In this document: positions 9,820-20,512 of the stretch, one piece after another
How the letters are laid out: each line of letters opens with the position of its first letter
Numbering within the stretch: the stretch's first letter is position 1
Assembly (NCBI GenBank): GCA_020740775.1
Contig: JAHEWK010000001.1
Coordinates: 1,736,001-1,800,000 of the forward strand
Direction: 5' to 3'
DNA from: Ilyonectria destructans
Taxonomy: Eukaryota > Ascomycota > Sordariomycetes > Hypocreales > Nectriaceae
DNA: 64,000 bases
The notes under the pieces: generated by a model
The model's input: the letters and a program-made list of their open reading frames with translations, nothing else
Told to the model about the DNA's origin: nothing
The model's database searches: none
Position numbers and translations under genes: made by a program

Positions 9820-10430
9820 TGGGCTTTTGCGCCGCGAGTGTCGGTTTCGATCTTGGGCGACTGTGTAAAAAAGAGTATATAGAGCGAGTATGTTGTAAAG
9901 TGATACCCCATTCAACCATGATTAAAGGCCCTCTGAAGTGAGACTGCCATTACCCGAGGCGATCAAGAATTATAGTGAACATCGGATCCAGTTAAAGGTA
10001 TACTTATTCCGGCAACTGACAGTCTCCATCTGGAGGAAGGCGAGTACACTAGAACTTGTTCTAACGTACCCCAGCGCATGTACCCGTTTTAGAGAGGGAT
10101 GTCCCCTGTCGACGGCCCCGCGTCCCTAGTGGCGTCACAGGCCAGAGCGGCAGAGCCACATCCTTGTCTCAGGTACAGAGCTCCATTCCTACGTAATGTT
10201 GAAGCTCGTCTCCACGAGACGCCTGCAGCTTCAACTCCAACCCTACATCATACATCCACGTTTCCCTTTCCACATCTCGGGACCCGTGCATAGCCCCTCA
10301 ACACCAGGGCTTCTTCGATTCGAGCTGGTCTCTCGCATCCTCGATACACCTGCAGCACCCGCCGTGCCTTCAATCCCCCCAGACAGTGTGCGCTCAGTGC
10401 ATTCAGTGTCGCCCTGCTGCCACCGTCGCA
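9820..10430. other. intergenic, promoter of the GH125 gene
   Basis: 611 bp between tandem genes. No protein-like ORF. The last 200 bp are C/T-rich on the plus strand, typical of fungal core promoters and leaders. Confidence 0.5.
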
Positions 10431-12169
10431 ATGACGCTCCGGCTGTTGGCGGCAGGCCTACTTGGCTTGGGCGTGCGCCTCGCCAGCGCCTATGAGAGCC
10501 AGGAACCGCTCTCAAACTGGGCTGGCGCATGCCCTGAATACACCCTCTACTCTACCTTTCCGCAGTACGTCTGCCCTCACAGAGTTTCACGTCCAGTTGC
10601 AGCTAACCACTCCTCCTCCCAGTCGTCCCTTCAGCACCGGCCCCAAAGCGCTACCGTACCAACGACCGAGCCCGCAATGTCGAACCTTCCAGTCGAACGA
10701 AATCGAGAGAGTCATCGAGGAGGTGACGGGGCTCATTCAGGACCCGGATCTTGCGCGCCTGTTCGAGAACACGTTCCCCTCAACGACGGACACGACGGTC
10801 AAGTTCCACACAAAGGGCAAGGAAGAATCGGGCTTCTTCAAAATGAACGGTTTCGGGTTTCGGGACGAAGGCGCCTGGGAAGGGCCACAGTCCTTCATCA
10901 TCACCGGCGACATCATTGCCGAGTGGCTGCGAGACTCGACGAATCAGCTGCGGCCCTACCAACCTCTGGCCAAGAAAGATCCAGCCATCCATACGCTGCT
11001 CCTCGGCGCTATCAACACCCAGGCCGAGTATGTGATTAAATCTCCTTACTGCAATGCCTTCCAACCACCTCCGATCAGCAACCTTCCCCCCGCGAACAAC
11101 GGTCAGGACGACAAAGTTCACCCAGTTTACGAGCCTCGCGCCGTCTTCGAGTGCAAGTACGAGCTGGATTCCCTAGCCCATTTCTTGGCGCTGGCCAACG
11201 ACTTCTACGAGCATTCTGAATCAACCGAGTTCCTCAACAAGAGATGGTATCTTGCTGTCGATACACTTTTGCAGGTCCTTGAGCAACAGTCCAAGCCAAC
11301 GTTTGATCCTGAAACGGGTAGACACCAGCGCAATGAGTACACTTTCCAGCGACAAACCAACCTTGGAACCGAGACTCTGAACCTCCAAGGTGTGGGCAAC
11401 CCCTTGAACTTCGGAACCGGGTTGGTCCGGTCGGCGTTCCGACCCAGCGACGATGCAACGATTCTGGGCTTCTTCATCCCTGCCAATGCCATGATGTCTG
11501 TGGAGCTCAAGCGAGCGGCCACAATGCTGAAGGCGGCCGGCAAGGCACAGCTCGCTCAAACCCTAGAGGACTGGAGCAAGACGTTGAGAGATGGCATCTT
11601 AGAGCACGCTGTCGTCAAGCACAAAAAGTACGGCGACGTGTTTGCCTTTGAGGTGGATGGGTACGGGTCGTCGATCCTAATGGACGATGCCAACTACCCT
11701 TCACTATTAGCGTTGCCTCTTATGGGATTCTGCGAGGCTAGCGATCCTATATATAAGAACACGAGGAAGATGTTGCTGGAGAAGTCAGGCAACCCTTATT
11801 ACCTGACAGGAAGGGACTTTAAGGGCATTGGAGGTACGTTTGGGATAAGGGGTTATATGCGAGATGTGCCACAGCTAACGTTTAAATACAGGGCCACACA
11901 TCGGCTTGAGGAACGCCTGGCCAATGAGTCTGCTGATCCAGGCCCAGACATCTGATGACGACGCCGAGATCAAGGAGTGCCTGGACCTCGTGCTGGACTC
12001 GGCGAAGCTTGGTCTAGTTCACGAGAGTATCGACGTGCAGTACATGTCACAGTATACGAGGAGTTGGTTCGCATGGGCCAACGGCGTGTTTGCGGTGACG
12101 ATTCTGGACTTGGCCAAGAGGAAGCCATACTTGATCTTCGGAGAGGGGGCCGACCCGTACGAGGTGTGA
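10431..12169 (+). CDS. glycoside hydrolase family 125, exo-alpha-1,6-mannosidase-like, secreted, 540 aa
   Basis: Three exons: 10431-10564, 10623-11833 and 11892-12169; both 58 bp introns use GTACGT donors. Residues 1-20 form a signal peptide (MTLRLLAAGLLGLGVRLASA). GH125 (formerly DUF1237) hallmarks follow: QRPSPQCRTFQS, the FGFRDEGAWEGPQSFIITGDIIAEWLRDS region carrying the catalytic acid, YEPRAVFECKYELDSLAHFL, YGSSILMDDANYPSLLALPL, and the C-terminal ESIDVQYMSQYTRSWFAWANGVF. Members are metal-independent inverting alpha-mannosidases acting on non-reducing alpha-1,6-linked mannose; in fungi they are secreted or resident in the secretory path and probably trim cell-wall or N-glycan mannose. 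Starting at 10462 without the first exon would lose the signal peptide and the conserved entry, so the spliced model is preferred. Confidence 0.9.
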
Positions 12170-12996
12170 GAAGGAGGAAACGAGACGGCATAGCATGACA
12201 CGACACTGGGAACGACACCGGGCGCATTTTAGACATGGGTGAATTGTAAAAACTGACAAAATCAGAGGTGTTGGGCTTGTGTTTCATGGTTGATGGCTGA
12301 GCCACCCAATCGGACGAAGGAGCCAGACAACAAGAGGCAGAAAGGGACAATACCCTAAAGACAGACACGACCGAACAAATGTATAACACGCACAACAAGC
12401 GGCACGACATTAGGAAGGGGTTTATTTATCCCGCTATTGGGTTCGGTGCTGATGTTAGGTTGTTAACGGAACAAGCCATGAGCTTAGATTGATTAATGAC
12501 ATTGGAGACTTTTAACCGCTCCGCCGCCGGCCAGACCTTGGAGAAGTTGGAGATGCGGAGAGACCAGAGATCCACAAATATCCGCGATTAACCTTCTGCG
12601 CTGTCGTCACTCGGGCGTTTGCAATTGCAATCCGGCCTTTGGCTCAATGCCGCAATGCCGCAATGCCGCAAGGGGCAAGTTAAGCCAGCGCTGGTTTTGG
12701 CAGGTTTTCCCCGTAGTAATAAGCGGCCGGCGGCGGCTTCATGAGCGACCATGTTTGAAGGCATCCTCCACACGGTCCGACATCGCTGCGCTTCTCGTGG
12801 GCTGTCTCAACTTGCGCCGGCTTGCCTCGCCCCATTGCCGCAGACTGCAAGAATAGCTGGAGGAGCAATTGGATATTTTAAGAAGCATACTCCTGTTCTT
12901 CTCACTGGCTGCTGCTCTTCTCGCCGCCACTACAAAGTCTCCAAACCTCTGACATCACCATCACCAGCACTACAATCCCCCTCGAACCCCGCCGCC
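12170..12996. promoter_or_regulatory. intergenic, promoter of the aminotransferase
   Basis: 827 bp. It holds a perfect 12 bp palindrome at 12619-12630 and three tandem copies of CAATGCCG at 12645-12668. An in-frame upstream ATG at 12751 would add 82 residues, but they are not conserved in type. Confidence 0.5.
12619..12668. repeat. 12 bp palindrome plus 3x CAATGCCG tandem repeat
   Basis: TTGCAATTGCAA (12619-12630) is fully palindromic. Fourteen bases later three perfect 8 bp units occupy 12645-12668. Both lie 330-380 bp upstream of the aminotransferase start. Confidence 0.8.
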
Positions 12997-14460
12997 ATGA
13001 CAGCCTCCAAGCCCGCCATCAACTTCATCCGCGGCTGGCCCGCGCCGGAGCTCCTCCCCGCGCCGCTGATCTCGGCGGCCGCGCAGCGCATCCTCGCCGA
13101 CCCGGCCGTCTACGTGCCGGCGCTGCAGTACGGGCCGGACCCGGGCTACCAGCCGCTCCGCGAGGCCCTGGCGCGCTGGCTCGCCGGCCACTACGGCCTC
13201 GCCGCGGACCCGGAGCGCATCTGCATCACCGGCGGCGCCAGCCAGAACGTCGCCTGCATCCTCCAGAGCTTCACCGACCCGGCCGTTACAAGGGCCGTGT
13301 GGATGGTCGCCCCCACCTACCACCTCGCCTGCGGCATCTTCGACGACGCCGGCTTCGCGGGGCGGCTGAGGGCGTTTCCCGAGGACGAGGAAGGCATTGA
13401 TCTGGAGGTGCTCGAAGCCAAGATTTGCAAGCTGGAGGACGAGGAAGCGATCGAGCCCCAGACCCAGGTAAGAATAACGGCAGTAAACCTGCTGCATGGC
13501 CTCCCCGACTAACACCAACAATAGCCATTCAAAGACCCCGGAGAGCACCGCAAGTTCTACCGCCATGTCATTTACGTCGTGCCCACCTGTTCCAACCCCT
13601 CCGGCAAGACCATGTCCGTCCGCCGCCGCGAAGGCCTCGTGCGTCTGGCTCGCAAGTACGACGCCCTAGTCATCTGTGACGACGTCTACGACCTCCTCCA
13701 ATGGCCCCTGAACAACGAGACCAGCAGCGGCGGCGGCGGCTCCCTGCGCTCCGACGAATCGCCCGAGATGACGCTCCCGCGACTCTGCGACATCGATCTT
13801 GCCATGGATCGTGACCCCAAGGATCCCAGGGGCTTTGGCTTCGCGGTCAGCAACGGTTCCTTTAGCAAGATGGCCGGCCCTGGTGTGCGAACGGGCTGGC
13901 TCGAGGGTTCGCCCGCCTTTGCCTTTGGCCTCGCCCAGACTGCCTCGTCCAAGTCCGGCGGCGCGCCCAGTCAGTTTTGCGCTGCGATGATGTCTGATCT
14001 CGTCGAGTCAGGCGCCCTCCAGGACTATCTCGCCACTACGGTGCGCCCTGGCCTGCAGCGCCGCCACCGACTCCTCGTGGACGCTATCCATGAGCACCTC
14101 TCCCCGCAGGGCATCACCATCCGCGAGGCTGGTCTCATTGGCGGCAACACTTATGGGGGCTACTTTGTGTGGCTGAAGCTCCCCCAGGGCCTGTCGGCGA
14201 AGCTGATCGCTGATGTCTCCTTAGTTGAGGAGAACCTGATTGTGGGCAACGGCAACATGTTCCAGGTGCACGGCGACGAGAAGACGGTCGACCTTGACGG
14301 CGCCATCCGAGTTACCTTTGCCTACGTCCCCGAGGACGACCTCGTCGAGGGCATCCGGCGACTAGGTGCCGTAGTGCAGAGAGTCAAAGCCGATCCGGCC
14401 AAGTACAAGAAGCTAGCCAACACGGTGTCGGACGCGGCTATGATAGACTCCAGCAAGTAA
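12997..14460 (+). CDS. class I/II PLP-dependent aminotransferase (YER152C/2-aminoadipate-type), 468 aa
   Basis: Exons 12997-13467 and 13525-14460; 57 bp intron with GTAAGA donor. Fold-type I features: the N-terminal INFIRGWPAPELLP entry, YGPDPGYQPLREALARWL, ITGGASQNVACI, the PTCSNPSGKTM segment, VICDDVYDLLQW with the Asp that pairs with the pyridine nitrogen, and SFSKMAGPGVRTGW, whose Lys272 should form the Schiff base with PLP. This subgroup includes fungal relatives of 2-aminoadipate and valine-pyruvate aminotransferases; the precise amino acid is not deducible. The start at 12997 sits in a near-ideal GCCGCCATGA context and matches the family's short N-terminus. A Gly-rich insertion lies near 13726-13750. 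The coding sequence is very GC-rich at its 5' end. Confidence 0.88.
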
Positions 14461-14520
14461 ATACGGGGGATTAATGGGGGCTATTGTCTATTCTACGCTC
14501 GACGTTTTCTACTCTGGCGC

Positions 14521-14611
14521 CTACTTCTTGGCAAAGAAGGACATGATGTTCCCCTGTCCCTTGCCGGCGGGCTTCTTTGCCTTGCCTGCCGACGACGACG
14601 GCGTTGATGAT

Positions 14612-14647
<36 letters not shown>

Positions 14648-16159
14648 ACCGTCACCGCCTGCTTCTTCGCGGGTGGCGCGGCCTCATCCTCCGAGAATGA
14701 TTCCCAGCCGGGCTCTTGGATCGTCACTGTAAAAGGGGTTAGCAAAACCGAAGATTTAACCAGCATTGGGGGAAGGGCAGTGCTTAGGGGAGTGCTTCTC
14801 GTTGACTTACCCATGTATCCCTGATCGTCCAGGATGCGCTTCTTCTTCATCACCCGCCGCTTTCCCCTGCGCCGTCCGTCCCCGGTACTTGATACCACCT
14901 CGGCCGACGTCTTTTCCTCCTTCTTGGCCTCTGGCTCGGGTTCGGGTTCGGGCTCCGGTGCCTCCTCCATCTCCTCGTCGGCTGGCTCATCGTCCTTCTC
15001 AGACGCTTCGGCATCCTCCTCATCATCGTCATCCTCCATCATGCGCCTCAAAGCATCCTCGCGTTCCTTCCTCGCTGCTCTCACAGCCTCGGGATCGGCT
15101 GTCGCTTTCTTGGCGGGAATATCAGAGTCATCTGCTTCACCATCGTCAGAGAGGGCCATTGCTGTATCCTCCTCCTTCTTGGGAGCGGGCTTGGGCCTAG
15201 GCGGCAGTGCAGCTGCCCTGGCAAACGATTGCATGATTCCCCCTGAGACGCCCTTCTTCAGAGCTGGCGGCTTCTTTCCAGCACTTGACGATGGCGTTGC
15301 ATTCTTGGAGGACGGCTCTGATTCCTCCTGCTTGACGGGTTTGGTGTCGGTAGGTGATGGCTTTGGAGCGAAGGGATCTTGTTTGATTTTCGCTGCAGGA
15401 GTAGGTTTGGGAGCTAGGGGCTCCTGCTTCACAGGCTTGGATGGTGGAGCAGCAGCCTTAAAACGTTCCTTTCGGTCTCTCCGACGCACTTGGGTGTTGG
15501 GAATGGTTCCGTATTTCTTCGCTGCTGCAGACGTGTCTTCGTTTATCGAGTACTCGGATAGTTGTGCTGAGACATCAGAGAGAAGGGATAGATCCTTTTG
15601 GGGATGAGGCGCCAGGCTGTAGACATGAATAGCAGTGACTTGTTTGTAATCTGCCAAGACATCTAGAGTTTGTTTGGTTAATATTGAAATGTACTAGTGA
15701 TGGTGTCATGACCACGAGGCCGGGGTGTGGTCTACCTTTGAGTTCTTCCTCTCTAGCCAGGGTTAGAGTCGTAGTGGCCACGTCCTCGGAGAGGGCATCA
15801 TTGTCGGGCATGGAGCTGGTCATCTCCACATCCCCATCGGCTTGAGCATTATCCGAGGTTTTGGTGCCATAAACGAGATAGGTGGCATGCACAGAGTCAG
15901 AGCGCAGAGCATTCTGGTACTTGTGGAAGTCATATAGCATTCTAAGGCAGCAGCTGTCAGAAACCGACTCATGGTGCGTTGGTGTGTCGAAAAAACTCAC
16001 TCCTTGGCAGTGTTGACGTGGACATCCAATGCTCTGCTGAGAAGGCGATATGTGATCTGCAATTGCATGAGTTCAGGGTCTGTCAGGGGTGTAGAACATG
16101 CATACCGGCCGCTCCTCACTGAGCAGACGATCTGAGAGAAATTTCTTGTGTTCATCCAT
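14521..16159 (-). CDS. CDC27: DNA polymerase delta subunit 3 (Pol32/Cdc27/POLD3), 457 aa
   Basis: Five exons: 16159-16106, 16056-16001, 15941-15736, 15662-14811 and 14726-14521; introns of 49, 59, 73 and 84 bp. The N-terminal winged-helix region reads through the splice sites as ITYRLLSRALDVHVNTAKEMLYDFH, the diagnostic Cdc27 segment that binds the polymerase B-subunit. The middle is long, charged and disordered (Lys/Pro/Asp/Glu). The extreme C-terminus carries a PCNA-interacting PIP box, QGNIMSFFAKK (Q-x-x-I-x-x-F-F). Just before it a hexamer microsatellite encodes six TQ dipeptides. The subunit gives polymerase delta processivity and supports break-induced replication and translesion synthesis. 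It is divergent from RAD18, which ubiquitylates PCNA, across 497 bp. Confidence 0.93.
14611..14646 (-). repeat. coding hexamer microsatellite, six ACGCAG-type units
   Basis: Six tandem units on the minus strand, five perfect and one with a single change, each encoding Thr-Gln in the last exon of CDC27, upstream of the PIP box. Confidence 0.9.
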
Positions 16160-16656
16160 GATACACCAAGTAAAAACGAGCCTATGGGTTTTCCGGGGTC
16201 GAACTAAAGTTAAGCAACAAGAAGGTAGCTTGGCGGAGGATCGCGAGTCAAGTCTCGAGAAATAGTGATTACGATGAGAGCTTGAGAGAGACGCGTAGAG
16301 TGGACGCGGTCTCACGTGTTATTCTTCCAAGCGGGTGTAAAATGACATCGTTAGATGCATATGCACACACTCTGTCTCGGGCCCCTCCAGGCTGCCATTC
16401 TAAAAGGCGGGCTATCCTTATAACGAATTCCGCTGAAAGTTCAAGCGTCATTCTAGGGTCGCGTCTCGGCGCGACGTCGTCCTGAAAGAGTCGCTGGTTG
16501 GGTTTTGACTCTGGATGAAGCGGTTTCCCGGCGGCTCTACCACCACAGTTTGACAACTCTCCGCCGTTGGATAACGCATGGGACACTCGAATTCCATGTC
16601 CTGGTGTCTATAATCCTCAACGTCCCACCTCCAATCCTCTATCCTCAACAGCCCCA
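16160..16656. promoter_or_regulatory. divergent promoter, CDC27 / RAD18, with MluI-box motifs
   Basis: It holds ACGCGT at 16291-16296, ACGCG at 16304-16308, CGCGT at 16460-16464 and a CACGTG E-box at 16313-16318. MBF recognises ACGCG(T) in fungi, and both flanking genes serve DNA replication or post-replication repair, so shared G1/S control is a reasonable inference. Confidence 0.6.
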
Positions 16657-18274
16657 ATGTCCGAAAACGATGTCCCCGATTCGACCGACTGGCTTTCAAC
16701 GCCGCTCTCCGGCTTCGCTGCCGTTGAGAGTGCGCTGCGCTGCCAAGTCTGCAAGGACTTTTACAAGACTCCCATGATCACCTCGTGCTCTCACACATTC
16801 TGCTCGTTATGCATCCGACGGGCGCTGTCCAACGACAGCAAGTGCCCGCTCTGCCGTGCACCAGACCAAGAGCTCAAGCTCCGGAGTAACTGGTCAATAG
16901 AGGAGACAGTCGACGCTTTTGTCAAGGCGAGGACTGTGGCTTTGGAATTAGCCAGGAGCGGCGAGGCAAACTCCCTAGCCAAGCGGAAGGCTGAAGATTA
17001 CAACGACGAGACCAACGATGCGCCGGAGGGCAAGCGGCTACGGACATCGTCTCGGTTGAGGAAACCGCGGGCAGACATGCCTGTTGCAGATGCGACAACT
17101 TTTGAAGACGACGAAATCGTGGAGATTCCAGATGATGACGAATATGTGCCTGGGCCCGGTAGGACAACCTTGCAGAACGTCACATATGGATCATCCGCTA
17201 ACACAGACTCTAGAAGACGGTCTCGTCCCCTGTCCCGTATGCCAAAGCCGAATGAAAGACTGGCAAGTCTTTAAGCACCTCGAATCTTGTCCAGGCCCAA
17301 CCCCACCAAAACCGCGAAGAGCAGCAGCCGGAAGCAGTTCTAGCGCCAGCGTCGGCTTCAGTCAACTACAACGGCAGCAGACCAAACCCCCCGACCGACT
17401 CCCCGCGCTCAGCTACTCGATGTTCAAGGAACAAGCCCTGCGCAAGAAGATGGCGGAGATCGGCATTTCCAACCAGGGCACCCGCGCGCTGCTGGAGCGC
17501 CGTCACAAGGAGTGGATCACGCTTTGGAACGCCAACTGCGACGCTGCGCGACCCAAGAAGCGCGGTGAACTGCTCCAGGACCTGGACATCTGGGAGCGCA
17601 CGCAGGGTGGCCGTGCGCCTGTTACGGGGCGAGCGGCGCAGAGTGCGGCAGTTATCAAGGACAAAGACTTTGATGGCGCTGCCTGGGCGACGAAGCACGA
17701 TTCGTCTTTCAAGGATTTGATTGCGAATGCGAGGAAGAGCAGGCTAGAGGCGAAGAAGAAGATGGAAGAAGCTAAAGAGGAAGAAGCGAAGAAGGTTTCC
17801 AGTACTGAGCTATCACTACTAGCCCCGGTGTCAGCGCCGGCGCATTCAGAAGTGTTGGCTAACAACGTCGAGACGCCAGTTGTGCCGGCGATATCACAAC
17901 CAACGATATCACAGCCGCCTCCACTGAGCCAAGCCTACGAAACACCCGCCCCTCCACCGCAAGTCTTCGAGAGCCTATCATATCCTCAGGCTATTCCAAA
18001 TAACCACTGGGATCCGCATCATCAGATGCAACCCTCAGCCCAGGCAGCCTGGCAGCCTATTGCCCCGGTTGCCTACCCCTCGCGTTACAACACGGAGAGC
18101 TATGCCTACCAGGCGAACCCGAACACATACATGACGTACCAGCAGCAGCCGGCCTCATCGTGGAACAATAGTGTCCCGCATACACACCAATCTCCGTACG
18201 CGGCAACTGAAGAGTTTCCTTATCAAGGTAACTCGCATGTCCGGCCGCCGGAGGGACCGAATGGGTTGCCATGA
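16657..18274 (+). CDS. RAD18: RAD18 postreplication repair E3 ubiquitin ligase, 520 aa
   Basis: Exons 16657-17158 and 17214-18274; 55 bp intron (GTAGGA donor, GCTAAC branch, TCTAG acceptor). Domains in order: a RING finger (Cys29, 32, 44, His46, Cys49, 52, 63, 66); a UBZ4 ubiquitin-binding finger split from the first exon by the intron (Cys174, Cys177, His189, Cys193, LVPCPVCQSRMKDW); a SAP DNA-binding motif around residues 235-265 (ALRKKMAEIGISNQGTRALL, then RRHKEWITLWNANCD, which contributes to Rad6 binding); then a Pro/Gln/Tyr-rich tail. With the E2 Rad6 it monoubiquitylates PCNA at stalled forks. ATG 16657 (MSENDV) is chosen over the upstream in-frame start because RING spacing from the N-terminus matches the family. 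Confidence 0.94.
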
Positions 18275-18447
18275 TGCTTTTGGTCCGGGGCGCACTTTGA
18301 ACGGGCAGGCGAAGATGGGATTATTAAATGAGATACCAAAGTCAAGGTGATTATGTATATATATGTACACTCTAATGACGTGCCAATGACACAAACCGCT
18401 GAAACGCCGACGTATATCCTAACCCATAATGAACATCAGATGCGTGA

Positions 18448-19927
18448 TCATACCGCTGGCAAAAGTTGTGCCTCCTTCTCTGCCTGTATATCATTCTCGA
18501 TCGACAAGTTTGCACTACCCGTTCGTGAGGTCGGTGTCGCCTCCTTTTCCCCGACTGGTAGCTCGGCAGGCACCTTGGGGAGCTCGTCGAGCCTCTTCTG
18601 TAGCTCGGCCGCCTCCTTGGCTTCCTGCTCCTTTCGGGCCTTCTCATCGACGGCTTGCTTCTGGCGTAGCACCTCGGCATCCTTCTCGCGCTCCTGCGCC
18701 ATCATGGCCTCGAGCTCGTCGTCGATCTCGCCCTCGTCCACAACGGCGCCAGTCGCCTCGGCCAGGATAGCGCCGACCTCGTCCGCCGCGCTCATCTGCT
18801 CGCGGACACGATCCATGACGGCATCGACGCGGTCCGCACCTCCGACTTGCGCGTTCAGGCTCTTGAGCACGCCGCCCGACGCCTCCATAACCTTGACAAG
18901 CTGGACATTGTCGGCGGCCTGCTCAATCTTGGCAGCGACTTCCTCAAGTTGGTTAAGGGTGGTGTAGCGCGTCGCAAGGGAAGCCTCGGCTGTCTTCTTG
19001 GACTTGAGGGCAGCCAGAGCGGCGACACGGTTTTTGCGACTGACGGCGTCCTTGGCGGCCTGAGCGAGCTCGTCGATGCGCGTATTCAGGATATCGGTTT
19101 GATGTTTGAGGCTCTCGGTTAGTTCCTTGAGGGAAGCTATGGCGGAGTCCCCCTCGGTGATGCCTCCCTGATCCCCGGAGCCCTTGATCCGGATAGTCTG
19201 CCCATCGTACTCTATTGCGCCCTTGTCCCTCGAGAGAAACTTTAATAGCACCTCTAAATCTGTTTCCGATAGGCGCTGGCCCTTGACGAGAGTGGATGTA
19301 AATGCCTTTTGGAACTGCATCTTAGTGAATATGCGGTCGAATCGGGAGCTCTTGTCAGCCATCAGATCGCCCAGCTCCTTAGCTGCGTCCTCGAGATTTT
19401 TAACAACCACGAACTGGCCAACGGGCAACTTGTCGTCCCCCCTCGACGGATCCACGACACCTAGCTGGCGAAGGGTCCAGCCCATGACAGCCCACGGCAC
19501 CCCCGCCCAGGTGCGGGTATAGATACTCTGCTGCGACTTGTTGAAGTCCTGTAGGGGAATAAACTCCCGTTCCGCGGTCGCCTCCCGCACCACCGTGCCG
19601 AGCGCGAGCGGCTGACCGAATTCCTTGTTCCCTAGTGATCGGAGGAGCGAATCGTCAAGCGAAAGGGCGAAGAGATTCGGGCTTGACCCGCGATGTGAGA
19701 CGAGGCCGCGTGCCGCGATGTGAGAGAGCGCCTGCCGCCAGGCCGAGACGTTTGCAGCGTAGCCATCAGGGTTGAGCGTTCGCTGCGGTCGGAAGTCGGA
19801 GTAGAGCGCTGGTAATCGAGACCTAGATGAAGATGTGAGCGGGCCATGGTTTGACCGTGCGATGGACGTGCGCCTACTTGCGGAAGCTGGGGTCGTTATT
19901 CACGAGGTAGTCGGCAAGCTCGCCCAT
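18448..19927 (-). CDS. CHM7: CHMP7-like ESCRT-III/II hybrid protein, 474 aa
   Basis: Exons 19927-19878 and 19822-18448; 55 bp intron (GTAGGC...CTAG). The N-terminus, MGELADYLVNNDPSFRK then SRLPALYSDFRPQRTLNPDG, is the winged-helix region typical of fungal Chm7. From about residue 240 the protein is a helical Snf7 core (SLKELTESLKHQTDILN..., long coiled coil, AADNVQLVKVMEASGGVLKS). The C-terminal part is Glu/Lys-rich with the acidic MIM-like EIDDELEAMMAQE helix. Chm7 is recruited to the inner nuclear membrane and seals or surveys nuclear envelope and pore assembly defects. Convergent with RAD18, 173 bp between stops. One ACGCGT is present about 110 bp upstream. Confidence 0.87.
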
Positions 19928-20512
19928 GATGCGTAGTAGAGTTGAAGCAGCACAGTCGCGCAGAGCCCGAACTTGACAAATGCGGTGCTTCCCTGCGACA
20001 AACCGAAAGCAGCAGAGCGAGTTGGCTCTGGCGACGCGTTGAAGGCGGTTGTCCACGTGTAGAAAGCGATGGCCAAACGGCAGATGGTGAAATGGTGGTG
20101 AACAAAGGGACGGAAGTAAACGAACCTATGGTGGGGTGGCTGTCGTCAGGGACAATGGGGCAGGGAGTTTAGGCCTTGACGGCGCGTCATCCGCTGGTTA
20201 TCAGTGGAGTAGATGAGAGCCAGACCGCTAAGCCCCCTGCAGGCGCCGAGAATTCCGGGGGTCAAGTTCAAGCCAGTTCATGTTCAATAGATTTAACAGC
20301 TGAGCGACTTGATGACACCAGGCAAAGATGGAAGAAATATGTCAATAATAATAGTGTATTCTCCAAGCCACATGCGCTCTTTTGGAGCGCCCCGAAACCT
20401 TCCCTTTACAGTGCTGTCTCTGTCTATATGGCTCCCGTCATCCTACCAAAAGTTGTCATGATGCTTTCGTAAACCCTCCAGTTCAGCCCTTCAAGCTGCG
20501 ATCTGTTACTTA
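19928..20512. other. intergenic between tandem minus-strand genes
   Basis: 585 bp holding the CHM7 promoter and the TRS85 3' UTR. ACGCGT at 20034-20039. No gene seen. Confidence 0.5.

Noticed and set aside
12751..12996. Upstream in-frame ATG giving the aminotransferase 82 more residues
   Set aside because: The extension is low complexity and the family begins near INFIRGWP; the 12997 ATG has a much better context. A mitochondrial extension remains a minor possibility.
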